64,000 bases of DNA from Roseiarcus sp963765375. Lineage in GTDB: Bacteria; Pseudomonadota; Alphaproteobacteria; Rhizobiales; Beijerinckiaceae. This document shows, piece after piece, positions 44,840 through 56,922 of the stretch (positions are counted from its first letter, which is position 1; every line of letters begins with the position of its first letter). Location of the stretch: positions 558,001 through 622,000 of the forward strand of contig CAVXVZ010000003.1 of assembly GCA_963765375.1 (NCBI GenBank), read 5' to 3'. Both the position numbers and the translations under genes were made by a program. The notes under the pieces were generated by a model. It had not been told where the DNA came from, did not search any database, and saw nothing but the letters and a program-made list of their open reading frames with translations.

Positions 44840-47393
44840 CTACGTGATCACCCGGACCGGAACGTCCTTCGGCGACTCGTAAAGCACCGCGTCAGTGTCG
44901 GCGTCGAGCACCTGGATTCGCAGCGCCTGGATCGTGTCGTCCGTCAACATCAGCACCGCCGTCACGGACTTGCCGGGCTCAAGCGACACCTCACCGCTCT
45001 CCACGGGGCCGGCAGAGGACATCTTGGTCGTGGCGACCTGTCGGCTGCCGATAACAGCGATCGGGCGAACCTTGCGGGATTCGGCGAAGAAGCCGCCGGC
45101 GCCAGCGCCAAGCTCCATCTCCACGACGAAGACCCGGTTCGTGACCGCGTCGGCGGCAAACTTGACCGCGACAGCTTTCTTCTCGGCGGCACCGATCGCC
45201 GGCCTCATGCGGACGGTGATGACGGGGATGACGAGTTCCTGGAGCGACGCTCCTCCGTGATGGTAGGCGAGATCGCCGCCGGCCTTGAAAACTGCCACGC
45301 TCTTCGGGACCACCACATCCAAATCGGTCACATATCCGAGCTTCGCGCCCGGAATCCTCACGGTCCCCGGCGGCGTCGAACCGCCGCGTCCGATCCAACA
45401 TCGGCGGTGAAGCTCGACCTGGTCGCCCCCTGGGCTCGGAATCCGCATGGCCTCCTCGCGCTCGGCTGCGAAATAGAGGTGGCCATGGTCCGCGGTGACG
45501 ATGGCATTCTCAATGCCGGCGCTCACGAGCTTGGAGAGGCAGCGAGCGACGTCGCCGACAGTGCCCTCCATGATCCGGCGAGCATAGCGGTTCTCCGTGT
45601 TCTCGCCTGCGGCGTCGATCTCGGTCGAGCGCACGAACACGATCTGGGCGCCGGCGACCTTCTTCTGCGTCGCCTTCGTCCAGGTGAGGACGTCATCGAG
45701 GGTGAGGTCGACGATGCCGGGAACCTGCGCCTGGAGGTATTTCTGTCGGGCGGCCAGATCGGGGAGGAACGTTTCGCCGATCAAGGCGCCGAGCTTGCCG
45801 CTCCTTTCCGCGATCGAGAAGTCGGCGGCGGCGCCAGGCAGGATCGCCGCCATCCCGATCGGCGTGATCGACGGCAGCGCCGCGATCGCGGCGCGCAGCT
45901 TCACCTCTCCGGAGCGGACAAGCCGGTCCGCGAGTTCGGCACCGATCTCGTAGCGCATGGCGTCGACCGCGACGACCGCGAGCGGCTTCGGCAGGTTCGC
46001 GACGACTCTCCGCCCAGAGCCGGTGCTGAGGCAGGACGCCGGCGATGGTCCATCCGGCGTTCTCATAGACCTTGGCGAAGCCCTCGGCCTGTCTGCGGGC
46101 GACTTCGTCGTATTTGGCCCGGCACCGCGCGACCGCGACGTCGCTGACCTCTTCGTCCTCGATGGCCGCTAGCAGGGTCTCAAGCCGGCGCTGGGCGTGG
46201 TCGAACCGATGCCAGCCTTCCGGCCCGTTGGCGACGTATCGCTCGATCCACTGCTCGGGTTTCCCGTTGGCCTTCGCGATCGTCGCGACGACCTCGTCGG
46301 CCTGCCTGCCGATCTCGATCATCAGACGGCACGCCTCCCATACGGCCTTGCGCGGCGGTTGGCGGTCGACCCAGAAGCTTTGGCTCCGGGCGTCGAAGAG
46401 GGCGGCGGCGTCCTTCGACTTGTCCTTGGCGATCAGATCGAAGCACTTCGCGACGACCGCCCGCTCCTCGAACCGGAACGTGTCGACGGCGCCAAGGAGG
46501 TCGACGGCGACCGATGTCTCCGACAGTCCGAGTTCAGACTGCGCCTGGTCGGCCAGCCGTTCGTACGCCGTCGCCAAGCGAGGTTCCCGCATCTTTGCGG
46601 CGACGTATTGGATGGCGGCCTCCTGCTCCCGCGAGGCCGGGGTCGGCAGCGTCGAAAGCGAGGCCGGGGCCGGGCACTTTCAGCCCGAGGCGGAACTCAT
46701 TGCCAAGAACGAAGCTGGCCGCCACCGCGCGCATCTTGGCGAGCGCCGTCCCTTCGGGCATCTCCAATCCGAGACGGGCTTGCAGCGTGCGCCGCAGTTC
46801 CCCGCCGGCGCCCTTCTGATCGATCTCGCCGTCACGGCTTTCGTCCGCAATCCAGTTGGCGATCGTCGCGCGGGTGTCGGTGTCGCCGAAGATGCTCTTC
46901 AGCAGCGAGGCGCCGTCGGCCGCCCCCGTGTCCTCGGTCATCCGCGCGAGGTCGGCGTACGCGAGCTTGTCGCTGCCTAGCATCTCGTCGATGGCGACGT
47001 CGGTGAAGCGCTTCCGCAGCACGTTCCGAGCCATCTGCTTCACGGCAGGTGGCAGGTAGCAGTCGCCGGCCTTTTCGATTTCGAGCAAGAGCGACGTCTT
47101 CTCGTCCCTCGTCACGCCGGGCACATAGACGACGATGTCGTCGACGTCTTCGCCGCCGGTGAGCGGCTCCACCGCGGAGCGGACCTCAAGGAACGAGCCC
47201 TGGAAGGAGCAGACGGTCGCCTTTCGACCGCCGAACGTGCCGCGTCCTCATCAGACGGCGCATCCGGCGCCACCGCAGGCCTCTTCGAAAAACGTCGGCA
47301 GCTCGCTTGCGCGGGATCGTACATCACGACGATCCGGTGGTCCTTGAGCCGTTCTGAGATCTGCCGCGCGATGTAGTCGTGAAGGGGGTGCAT
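44840..47393 (-). pseudogene. pglZ: BREX PglZ phosphatase-like protein, three frameshifts
   Basis: The N-terminus reads MHPLHDYIARQISERLKDHR; later VVAVDAMRYEIGAELADRLV and AIVTADHGHLYFAAE provide alkaline-phosphatase-superfamily metal ligands (the D of AVDAMR and DHGH). These are the PglZ hallmarks. Frames change near 47300-47180, 46580 and 46060; one break is -1 and two are +1. Intact it would be about 845 aa, as usual for PglZ type A. PglZ works with PglX in BREX. It starts 11 bp after the pglX stop. Confidence 0.9.
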
Positions 47394-47404
47394 GCAGGCT
47401 GTCC

Positions 47405-50400
47405 TCAGGCGGCCTTGGACTTCCGCCCGCGTTTGGTCGGCCCGGCCGGGTCCGGCGCTTCGAGCAGGCTCTTCAGCGCCGCCTTGACGGCCTCCGAAGA
47501 ACGCTCAGCGACGAGCTCCTGATCGGACGCATAGGCGTTTCCCGTTGGCTTCCACTTCCCGTCTGTCGTCCTCGATCCAGAAGACGTCCTCCAGCCCGTG
47601 GGCGATGGCGAGGCTGCGGTCGCTAGTGCACTTGGGAACGACGCGTTCAGGCCAAAGGCGCATGGCGAGGTGCGACCAGTCGTATTTGCCTTCGCATAGG
47701 GCGTCCCAGGTCGCCTTCAATTCCTTCTGCCACGCCTTGTGCTGGGGGACGAGCCGCCAGAGCGGCGCGAAGTTGATGATGACGCCGTCGTCGAGGTTTG
47801 GATTCCAGAGCGGAGCGACGCGCTTCACCTCTTCGAGGAACGCGCGCAACTCCTCGACGAATGCTTCCTGCGCGGCCAGAGCCTTGCGCTGCGCGGCCGT
47901 GCCGCCGTCGCGAAGATCGCTCTTCAGCGATTTGAGGCGTCGATCTTCGTGCGCGAGCTTCGGCGCGACATAGTCGTTCTGGACCCGGAAAAGCGTGTCC
48001 TTGGTGAATGCATGGATGTAGAGCCACACCGAGTAGCTCGCGGACGGCGTCGCAAGCTGCCAGTAGATCGGTGCCTTGCGGCGGCTCTTGCTGTACATTT
48101 TGATGTGAAGCGGGAAGAACTCCTTCGCGAGCCAGGTGCGAAGATTCTCCGGCGCGTCGACGCGAACGCGTTCCGTCACCTCGCGCATGAGGGCAGCGAG
48201 GTCGTCCGCATGGCCTTCGTCGTCGACGAGAATATCCGGAGCGCCGTGCGGGTCCTTCTCCCTCGGGCCACATTCCGGGTGAACGTCGCGGTAGCGGATC
48301 GAATGGCTCGGGCTCTGGCGGGATCGACCGCTCGCCGGTCGCGAGGCGCGGATCGAATCGGCCGAAGGCGACGCCCACGAGCCAAGAGTTGACAGCGTCC
48401 GCTGCGACACCGACGGGCGCTTCGTCCTCGCCCGCCTCTTCGCCATCGTCGACCTCCTCGTTTTCGGAGGCATTCGTCGCAACGGCCCGCTTGGAGGGCG
48501 CTTCAATGGCGGCACGGTCTTCAGGGGCGATGCCGTAAAGCGTGAATGCCGCCTCATCGATCTCCCTTTGAATGGTCGCTAGTTCGCGCTCGACGAATGC
48601 GCGATCTAGTGCAGTGACCTTCTCGTTCAGACCAGGCGGTAAGAGGAAGGCGTGTGACGTCTCGTTGCTCGTGTCGAGTGATCGCTTCAGCGACCATGCG
48701 CGGCGACCGAGGCGCGCGAACGTTGTGATGTCCTCATCGGTGAGATGCGGAAATGGCGTCTGTTGAATCAACCCGACCTCGTAGGACTGCGCGAGTTCGG
48801 TGCGCGCGAGCTGCACGCTTACAAGGTATCCAAATGCTCGCGAGTTGAGGAGCGCGCTGTAGGCTAATAGTTCGTCCGACTTGTCACCGCCCACAAACAC
48901 GGCGGGTCCCTTGTCAGCGAATATGCAGCCTCGGGGCATCACGCGGAAGGAAAGGCCGTTGGTGCGGCGGGGCCATGTCAACCCAGGCCGGAAGAAGTGC
49001 TGCACGCTGGCAGGGCGCTCAAGGGGCCTGTTCTCAGTACCCAGAAAGCCGTCGTACGACTGGCGCGTTTCGGACCACCCAATGACCGTGTGGACATCGT
49101 AGAAAGTGCGGCGAGTATGCGCCTCCCTTCGCCCACGGACGCCAAGCATTGCCTAGGGTGTTAGGGTCGGGTTCCCACCACACTCGGACGAAGCGGAAAG
49201 TCCGCGTTAAGCGGATTGGTCGAAACGACAAGGCGCGGCGTCTTGTTGAGCGGTTCGATTCAGCGTGAAGGTTTCGAGACACTTCCGAGGCGCCCAATAT
49301 GCGAAAGGGCTCCCAGGAACTGCCGCGAACTCATCCGGCAGTCGTTCGAAGACCAATTGCGAGCGGGCCGAGCCATCACTGTCCGTGTCGCCGAGATGCG
49401 CGATCGCGAGACGAAGCGCATCGGCCTTTTCGTCCACGTCATAATCGATCACCCGAATGAAAACGGTCATGCCCGTGCCTCCAAGCAATACGCAGCGGTT
49501 TCCACCATCGCGCTGTCCAGGACACCTGCGCCTAAGATCGGCGAAAACGGCGGGCGGCGCGTTGCCAAGCAGAATTTCCTCACGCCACCTCTGAAAACTT
49601 GAAAGAAAGAAACCGGTGCGCGACGTGATCGCGCCAAGTCGCCCACGAGGCGAGAGCAGCTCGATACCGCGCTCCACGAACGCTGCATACATGTCGTTCT
49701 TGGTCCGAGGATACGACCTCTCGAACTCCGCCTTCGCGCGCTTGCTGCCCGCTCCGAATGGTGGGTTCATAAGCACAACGTCGAATTTCTTCGTTGCTAG
49801 GTCAGCCAAGGCAAAGCCTTGCAGTCGCGTCCTCCGCAAACAATCTTCTGCGCGCGTTACCCAAAGCGCTTGCTGCTTCGACATACTCCGCCAATGCTTG
49901 GAACACGGAGCTTCTCAGCCTTCGGCCAGAAGTCGTCATACTCGCCTGGGACCACCCTGACCTTTTTTTCGCTGATGATTCCGCCAAGGCCATAATTGCG
50001 TCGCGCGAAACAGCGGCAGAGCTGTCGTCCCATTCGTTCGGCCCTTCTCGATGGCACGGCGCGATGTCTCTTTCGATCTTGAGCAGCGTACCCATCTCGC
50101 CCGCAAGCTTCATGCCTTCCCAGACAGTGTCGACGAGTTCGGCGAGACTCTCGGCCATCGCCTTCGTCGCGCGGACCTTTCTGTTCGCCGGAATCTGCAA
50201 GGCGCGGCGGATCAAGTCTTCAAGGCTGTCCTCTTTCAACTCGGCCAGGAATGCCTGGAGCAGGTCCTTCTCCCCAGGCATCGGCTCGGCGACGACGATG
50301 TTCGCGCGCTTGATCATCGGCCGCTCGCTGCGAGCGATCCCGAAACTCTCGGAACGCCCGCTGCGCCCGCATCCAAAGCGCAAGCTGGGCGATCTGCGCG

Positions 50401-51480
50401 CAGCGTGGGTCGATGTCCACGCCGTGCAGATTGTGCGCGAGGATGAGGCCCGGAACGGCCTTTCGGAGCGCATCGAGGCTCGGGTAGTCCTCCGCGAGCG
50501 TGCGGCCCGTCGCTTCGCTCTTCGGGCTCTCCGGATCGGCGTGCGCCTCCTCGTAGATCGCGAGCAGCAGATCGAAGGCGTAGAGGAGGAAGTGCCCGCT
50601 GCCGCAAGCAGGATCGAGCACGCGCAGGTCGCGCGGGTCCTTCTTCGCCCGCGGCGCGAATTCCTCGCCGGGCTTGCGGACCATGTATTCGCATCGCTCT
50701 GCGAGCGACCGTGTCCGTGCCGCGCATTTCGTACCAGATGCGGCCGAGCGTGTTGTCGGTGAGGAACTGGACGACGTAGCGGGGCGTGAAGAACTGGTTG
50801 CGGATCGCCAGCTCGCGGCTGTTGCGCGGCGCCTGGCTTTCCTCGCGCATCTTGCGGCGCTCGTCCTGGCCGTTGAAGTACTGGTAGACCCAGCCGATGG
50901 TCTCGTCCTCGCCCCACACTCCTTTCAGATCGTCGCTGTTGAGCGTCGCCAGCAGTCCGTCGAACGCGGCCTTGCGCGGCCACAGCGCCGATGCCGGGTC
51001 GCGGCGGTCGAACAGCACCTTCACCTCGGTGGAAAGCTCGTCGAAGATGCTCTCGATGTAGAGCCGATAGCCGCTTCCATCCGGAAACTTCAGTCCGGGC
51101 GCGAGGCCGCAAAACTCGTTGGCGAAGCCCGAAGACGCCTCGCCCTTGCTGACGCATTCCTGAACCAGCCCGCGGGCCTCCAGCATCTTCAGGGCGACGA
51201 AACGGTTCAGCGTCGTGAACGCGGCGTCGCGAAGGTAGTCGGCGACGGCCTCCTTCGGCGTCATGCCCTGCGCGCGCTTGTGCTCGATCGCTGCGACAAT
51301 CCGGGCGCGCAGGGCCCGTTGGGCGCCGGTCAGGTGCGCGCCCGGCCGCTCCCCGACTCGGCCGTCCTGCATGACGTCGTAGTCGCCCTGCAACTGCTCC
51401 GCGAAGTCCTTCTCCAGGATGCCGCGGGCCCGCTGGGTCGCCCGTTCGATCGCGTTGCGGGTCTCCTTCTCCACGGGCAC
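47405..51480 (-). pseudogene. pglX: BREX adenine methyltransferase PglX, many frameshifts
   Basis: The N-terminal 260 residues (from MPVEKETRNAIERATQRARG) are in one frame to about 50705. Further parts lie in other frames: motif I DPACGSGHFLLYAFDLL near 50600, motif IV VVLMNPPFGAGSK near 49770, the C-terminal WLAKEFFPLHIKMYSKS near 48140, and the tail ending GRKSKAA at 47405. I count at least eight breaks, near 50705, 50340, 49990, 49905, 49815, 49530, 49470 and 49230, with others further on. With repairs it would be about 1350 aa. PglX marks host DNA at N6-adenine and is needed for self-recognition. It is the most broken gene of the island. Confidence 0.85.
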
Positions 51481-51481
51481 G

Positions 51482-54400
51482 CTACCTCACGATCACGATC
51501 TTGCCGGCGCCGAGCAGCCGGGAGAATTCGTCGCGGATGCCGGACAGGGCCTGTTCGAGCTGCTCGTCGTTCTCGATGCCGCCGGAGAAGAACTTGCCGA
51601 TCGAAACGGTCGCCACGCGCTCGCCTTCCAGGATTTTGTGGACCTTCTCGATCGCCGTCGCGAGACGTCCCTCGCAGGCGTCCGTCACGGACCGCAGGTG
51701 CGAGATCGTCTGGTTGTTCCAGGCGCGGTCGGCGCACTGGCGAAGCGGACGGGCGACCTCGTCCTTCTGTTCGTCGTCGAGCCGTTCCCAGCCCGGGGTC
51801 TGCTCCAGCTTGGCGACGGCGTCGGCGTACGCCGCGACGCGGGCGTCCAGCGCCAGGTCGTAGCGCCGCTTGTATTCGCTGCCGACGGCGGTCGCCGCCT
51901 GCTCGATCTCGGCGACGTCGCGGAAGAACGTCTCCTTCGCCAGGCGGTCCTTGAGGACGTCGATCTTCGCCTTGACGGCAGGATCGAGGTCGGCCTCCTC
52001 CAGGAGCAGGGGCGCCTCCTTGGCCAGCGTCGACTTGGCGCGTTCGAGGTCGAGGAGCGCGGTCTCCGTGAGGACCGAGGAAAGGTCAGTCGCCCGCTTG
52101 ATCGCGTCCCGGATCGACCGGTGCGAGGCGTTGAAGGTGGTGATCGCGTTCTCCTCGGAGCCGCGCCGGATGGCCTTGATCTGGTCGATCGCGTTCTCCA
52201 GAACCTCGCCGCCCGGGAGGCGTCCGGTTCGAAGGAGCCCGATCGACTTCTGGAGGTCGTCTTCGTGCCGCTCGACCGCTTCGCGGATGGCCGCGGCGAT
52301 CGCGCCGGTGGTCAGCTCCTTGACCTCGTCGCCGAAGGTCTCCTTGAAGTTGTCCGCGGCCTCGACCCTCACGGTCATGTCGACGCCCTTCTTCGGGCGG
52401 AAGCTCGTCGACCGGAACAGGTTGTTGTTTGAGAACGCGTCCTTCGCCTGGGTCGACGTCGCGCTGTCGATCGTCACCCCCTTCGAGACGGCCTCGACGG
52501 CGCCGGCCCGGAGCAGCGACAGGGCCAGCAGGCGGACGGCCTCGAAGTCCCAACCGAACGGCGGCTTGGAGAATTCGTCCTCAAGGAACTTGCCGGTCGC
52601 CTGCTCGCCGTAGTTCGCCTTTGCCGTGATCTGCGCCATGACCTCGGAGAGGGGCGTGACGTCGGTCTTGAACACCGGCTTGCCGTGCTCGTCCCGCAGC
52701 AGGGCGAGTTGGCTGAAGACCGGCGGAAGGCCGTTGAGGTTCTCGACCGTGAAGAGCGCGTCGACGCCCTTCTTCAGTTCGGCGGCCTTCGCGGAGGCTT
52801 CGCTGAACCGGTCGTAGACCAGGGGCAGCACGGTGCCGAGGATGCCGACGGCGGCCTTGCCGACGTCCGCGCTGCCGTCGGGGCTGCGATCGTTGCCGCG
52901 GAACCAGACCTGGCCCGATAGCGCCGCGATCTTCAGCCGCCGCTTCAGTTCGTCCAGGTGCCGGCGTTGGCGGCCCTTCTCGTCGGCGACGAGGGCCGTG
53001 CCGTCCGGCGTCGACGCGTCGCGGCTCTTCGTCTCGATCATCTGCTGCGAACGGTAGGCCTCCCGCATCTCGTTGCGGATTTCCTCGTCGAGCGTGACGA
53101 CCCAGAAGATGCTCTTCGCGTCGTTCTGGCTGCGGACCCGCAGCTCCTCGGAGAGCGCCGCGGCGGCGGCTGGGTCGTCGGCGAACTGCACGTTGAAGGT
53201 GATGTCGCCCGACACTTCCTCCTTGCCGTTGAACATCAGGCCGGCCTTGAAGGACTTCGTGTCGCCGAGGCTGAACGTCGGGGTCGGCGACCAGAACCCG
53301 TTCAGGACCTCGGCATAGAGCTTGTTCTCGTCGGCCGGCCGCGGGCTGATCGAGAAGCGGGTCTGGTTCCAGTCGTCTTCCGCCGGGGTCGGGATCCGGT
53401 AGCCGTCGTCGGCCTCGCGGATCAGCGACGTCTTCGTCAGTTCGGCGAGCGCGGCCTTGACCTCCGCGAGGCACGAATCGGCCGACACGGAATCGTGCAG
53501 GCAGGCGGCCACGTTCTCCGCCGAGCGCCCGACGCTCTTCACGAACTGGAGAAGGCAGACCGTCTTGGCCACCGCCTGCGCCTTGGGATGGTCGACCTTG
53601 GACGGGATCGAGGCGATCTTGGCGCGGATGTCCGACGAGATGTTGCCCTCGACGAGGTCGTAGACGTGGTCGAGGCGGACGAGCGCGCCGACATCCTTGG
53701 ACGCGAGCCTCGTTTGCGGATTGATCAGGAGCTGTTGGGCCAGCTTGATGATCGTGCGGTTCGCGCCGCCGACGTGCCGGCTGGCGCCGCTCTGCGTGCG
53801 CAGGCCCGACACGATCTGGATGATCAGTTCGATCTGGTAGGGCAGCAGCGGGTAGAGGTCGACGAAGGACTGTCGGTGCGACGTCCGGCAGCCGGATGTC
53901 GGACTGGACGCGGGTGTTCTGGACGAGCCGGCCGCGGTTCGCTTCGAACAGCGCGCCCAAGGCTTGCTCGGCGCCCGAATTCTTCGCCAGCACGCGCCGG
54001 CTGGTGACCTCCGAGATGTCCGACGGCTCCAGGTGCACCTGGAGCGGGAAGCGGTCCATCAGGCGCGCAAGCTCGATGTTCTTGTTGTCGAGGCCGCTGA
54101 CGAGTTCGTTGAGCTTCTCCTGCGACGTCACCACGATCCAGTGCTTGCCGCGCCCCTTGACGCCGAGCTGCTGGACGACCGCCTGGAGGTCGAGCATCTT
54201 CTGGACGTCGCGGGCGACGAACTGCCCGACTTCGTCGACGACGAACATCAGGGACTTGCCGGGCTTCCGCCGCTTCATCAGCAGGACGATCCGGTCGGCC
54301 AGCTTGCCCGGGCTGATGTCGGCGCGGTTGACGTTCGCCTTGGCCCAGGAGTCGGCCATCGGGAACGTGTCGGGGTGCATCTTGTGGAGCGTCCGGCTCG

Positions 54401-55016
54401 CCTCGCTGAGGGCGAACATGGTCCGGGCCTTGCCGACGTCCCACTCGCGCTTGGTCTCCGCCTGGTAGACCTCCTTGAACCTTTCAAGCTCGCCCTGCTG
54501 CTCCAGGTTGATTTCGAGTTCGGAGAGGTCGAGGTCGTCGGAATAGCCGAGGCTCGCCAGGAAGAGCCGGTACATGATCTGGCTGAGCATCTGGTTGCCT
54601 GACCGGATGCCGCGGTCGGTCGAGACGTCGAAGATGACCGTGTGGGTCGGAATCTGCTCGTTGATGGTCTTCAGGACGACGGAGAGCTTCGCGTCGTGCG
54701 TCCGCTTCAGGAACCGGTCGGAGACCGGCTCGCCAAGGACGGTTCGGTTCTCGATCGTCAGTCCGAGCACCTTCGCGAACGACGACTTGCCCGAGCCGAA
54801 GAAGCCGGACACCCAGACGGCGATGCCTTCGTGCGGCTTCTGCGGCGTCTCCTGGTACCGCTCGAACACCTCCACGAAGTGCCGCTTGATGGCGTCGGTG
54901 ACGACGTACTCGTCGACTTCGGCGGCGACGATGTCCTCGGCGGTCTGGTCGACCTTGATGACCTCCTCGATCTGCCGGTTGATGTCGTTGGCGAACAGCG
55001 TGGCGATCTGCGTCAT
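51482..55016 (-). pseudogene. brxC: BREX ATPase BrxC (PglY), one frameshift
   Basis: From ATG 55016 (MTQIATLFANDINRQIEEVI) there is a Walker A (VSGFFGSGKSSFAKVLGL) and a Walker B-like SLMFVVDEVGQFVARDVQ. An extra base at about 53876 shifts VAP(Q)SFVDLYPLLPYQIELI into the next frame, which runs to 51482. Repair gives about 1178 aa, a standard BrxC length. BrxC is the large P-loop ATPase of the BREX complex. One base separates its stop from the pglX start. Confidence 0.95.
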
Positions 55017-55028
55017 GGAACGAATTCC

Positions 55029-55604
55029 TCAGAAAATCTTCGGGCGATAGTTGTGCTCGGCCTGGAGCACGCCCATGAATCGGAGCCCCGCGGCGCCGTC
55101 GAGGTCGCCCGGATAGAAGAGCACCGTCGGCACGACGACGCGCCCCTTGAGCTGCTCCAGCAGCGAGAACGTCCGGTAGACCGGGAACAGCGCGCCCGTC
55201 CGGACGATGAAGACGACGTCCTTTCGCGGATCGGGATCGTGGGGCATCCGGTCCGCAACCAGGTCGACCAGCGGGACGCGATCGGCGAGCAGCTTGTGGA
55301 CGTCCTCGATCGCCTTTTCGGCGCCGAACGTGCGCTCGTTCTCGAACCATTCCTCCAGGGTCGCTTCCGACTTGAGGGCCGCTTCGAGGCATTCGGCCAG
55401 CGAGATGCGCGTGATCCGCTTGCCCTTGTTCTCCAGCCTGGTCTGCAACGAGGAGACTTCCCGACGCAGCGCAAGTTCCTGCTCGGGGTCGTAGTGGAAG
55501 ATCGCGTACGGCATGTCGTGGTACGCGCTGATCTTCTCGCGCGGGTCCGCCATGGCTAGGACGGGCTCCAGGCTGTTGCGGAGGCGGGCGCCGAAGTCGC
55601 TCAT
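55029..55604 (-). CDS. brxB: BREX protein BrxB (DUF1788)
   Basis: The 191-aa protein starts MSDFGARLRNSLEPVLAMAD and ends DLDGAAGLRFMGVLQAEHNY RPKIF, matching DUF1788 in size. Its ATGA overlap with brxA (55601-55604) and 12-bp gap before brxC show operon structure. BrxB is essential for BREX function; its mechanism is unclear. The frame is intact. Confidence 0.93.
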   Translation of the reverse strand: MSDFGARLRNSLEPVLAMADPREKISAYHDMPYAIFHYDPEQELALRREVSSLQTRLENKGKRITRISLAECLEAALKSEATLEEWFENERTFGAEKAIEDVHKLLADRVPLVDLVADRMPHDPDPRKDVVFIVRTGALFPVYRTFSLLEQLKGRVVVPTVLFYPGDLDGAAGLRFMGVLQAEHNYRPKIF

Positions 55605-56368
55605 CGGGACAGGCTTTCTGCGAAGGCGAGGGCCGAGGCATACGGGAGCGTCAACTGAACGAGGCTCCCGGCGACCTGGTAGTCGAGACGGCGGAACTGG
55701 TGCAGGTGCAGCAGCGTCACATGCACTTCCGAAGCCGGAATCATCATCATTCGCCAAAGATCGCTTCCGGGAACCTTGGCGGACGAGCCCTCCAGATCGG
55801 CGATCATCTGCGCGTAGAACAGCAGGATGTCGTCGCTGGTCGGAATGGCGGAAAAGACCTTCGCCGGGCCGTCGCCCGACAGCAGTCCGAGTTGCGCCGC
55901 CGTGTGGACGAGGTCGCGCGCCGCGCGCACGACGCCATGCTCGGAGAGGGGACGTCTTGGAGAGTGCCGGCTCCACGCACTGATCGCGTATTCGCGGACG
56001 TCCTCGGCGCGGAGATGGTGGCGGCCGGACTGCATCTGGGGAAAGAGCCAGTCGCGGACGAATCCTCCGAAAGGCTCTTCCGTTGCCCCGATCCAGAGCC
56101 GCCAGCAGTCCCGCCAGTCGTCCAGCTTCATGCCGTTTCGAGCGAGGACGATCAGCGGGCGAAGAGCGTCGAGATTTCTCAGTCGTGCAGACGTCGTCAG
56201 GCGAACCTCCTTCGCCCATGAGATCGTCGAAAACTGGCCGCCGAACGCGCTTTCGAGATTTGCTTCGGTCGATTCGTTATCCTTCCATCCGGAGAACAGC
56301 CGATAGGTCTCCTCGACGAGAGGGCCCTTGCGCAGGTACCGCTGGGAGAAGACCGGGGTCGGCTTCAT
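55601..56368 (-). CDS. brxA: BREX protein BrxA (DUF1819)
   Basis: The 255-aa protein starts MKPTPVFSQRYLRKGPLVEE and includes SGWKDNESTEANLESAFGGQ, then RNLDALRPLIVLARNGMKLD. This is the DUF1819 helical fold of BrxA, a DNA-binding BREX component. The start overlaps brxE by 4 bp. The frame is intact. Confidence 0.92.
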   Translation of the reverse strand: MKPTPVFSQRYLRKGPLVEETYRLFSGWKDNESTEANLESAFGGQFSTISWAKEVRLTTSARLRNLDALRPLIVLARNGMKLDDWRDCWRLWIGATEEPFGGFVRDWLFPQMQSGRHHLRAEDVREYAISAWSRHSPRRPLSEHGVVRAARDLVHTAAQLGLLSGDGPAKVFSAIPTSDDILLFYAQMIADLEGSSAKVPGSDLWRMMMIPASEVHVTLLHLHQFRRLDYQVAGSLVQLTLPYASALAFAESLSR

Positions 56369-56922
56369 GCCTTCCTCGACGGCGAGTACGGGACACGAAG
56401 GTCGCCCTTGGCGCCGCGCCCGAATCCGAGCGCCAGGAGGGCGACGGCTTTGCGTCCGAGATCGAAGGGGCCCGGGACCAGGACACCCTTTTCGCCGTCG
56501 GCGAGCTTGAGCCTGGCGGCCGCCTCGATGTCGGCGTCGTCGACGAGCGAAAGGCCCTTGAGCGCGGCGGCGATGTCGAAGTCCTTGAGCGCGGCGACGG
56601 ATTCGAAGAACGGCGCCCAGGTCGTCGCGTCGTCGAGCCATCCTTCCCAACGCGCGTCGAAAGCCTCCTCCGCCTCGTCCGATAGGCGCCAGAAGGTTGC
56701 GGCGTCCGGCGGGTCAAATATCTCGGCGCACCTGTGGGCCGCGACGGCGAACACGGACCGCGCCTGCGCGAAATGATGGGTTCGAGGAAAGCCGCGCTTG
56801 AAGACCTTCGCGCCGTAGGGGCCAAGCTGTCCCTCGGTGTTCCACCAGCGCTGCGCATCCATCTCGCCGCATCGTGCGACGACGACCCGCATCCGCAGGA
56901 GCCAATCCAGGTCGATCTTCAT
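56365..56922 (-). CDS. brxE: BrxE-like BREX protein
   Basis: The 185-aa protein opens MKIDLDWLLRMRVVVARCGE, then MDAQRWWNTEGQLGPYGAKV, then RGFPRTHHFAQARSVFAVAA. I recognise this as the BrxE family, described from BREX type 6. It is the first gene of the operon and overlaps brxA by 4 bp. BrxE has no assigned activity. Finding it in front of a brxL-containing operon, with no brxD or brxHI in the window, makes this an unusual mix of BREX types. The frame is intact. The BREX promoter should lie in 56923-57200. Confidence 0.75.
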   Translation of the reverse strand: MKIDLDWLLRMRVVVARCGEMDAQRWWNTEGQLGPYGAKVFKRGFPRTHHFAQARSVFAVAAHRCAEIFDPPDAATFWRLSDEAEEAFDARWEGWLDDATTWAPFFESVAALKDFDIAAALKGLSLVDDADIEAAARLKLADGEKGVLVPGPFDLGRKAVALLALGFGRGAKGDLRVPYSPSRKA

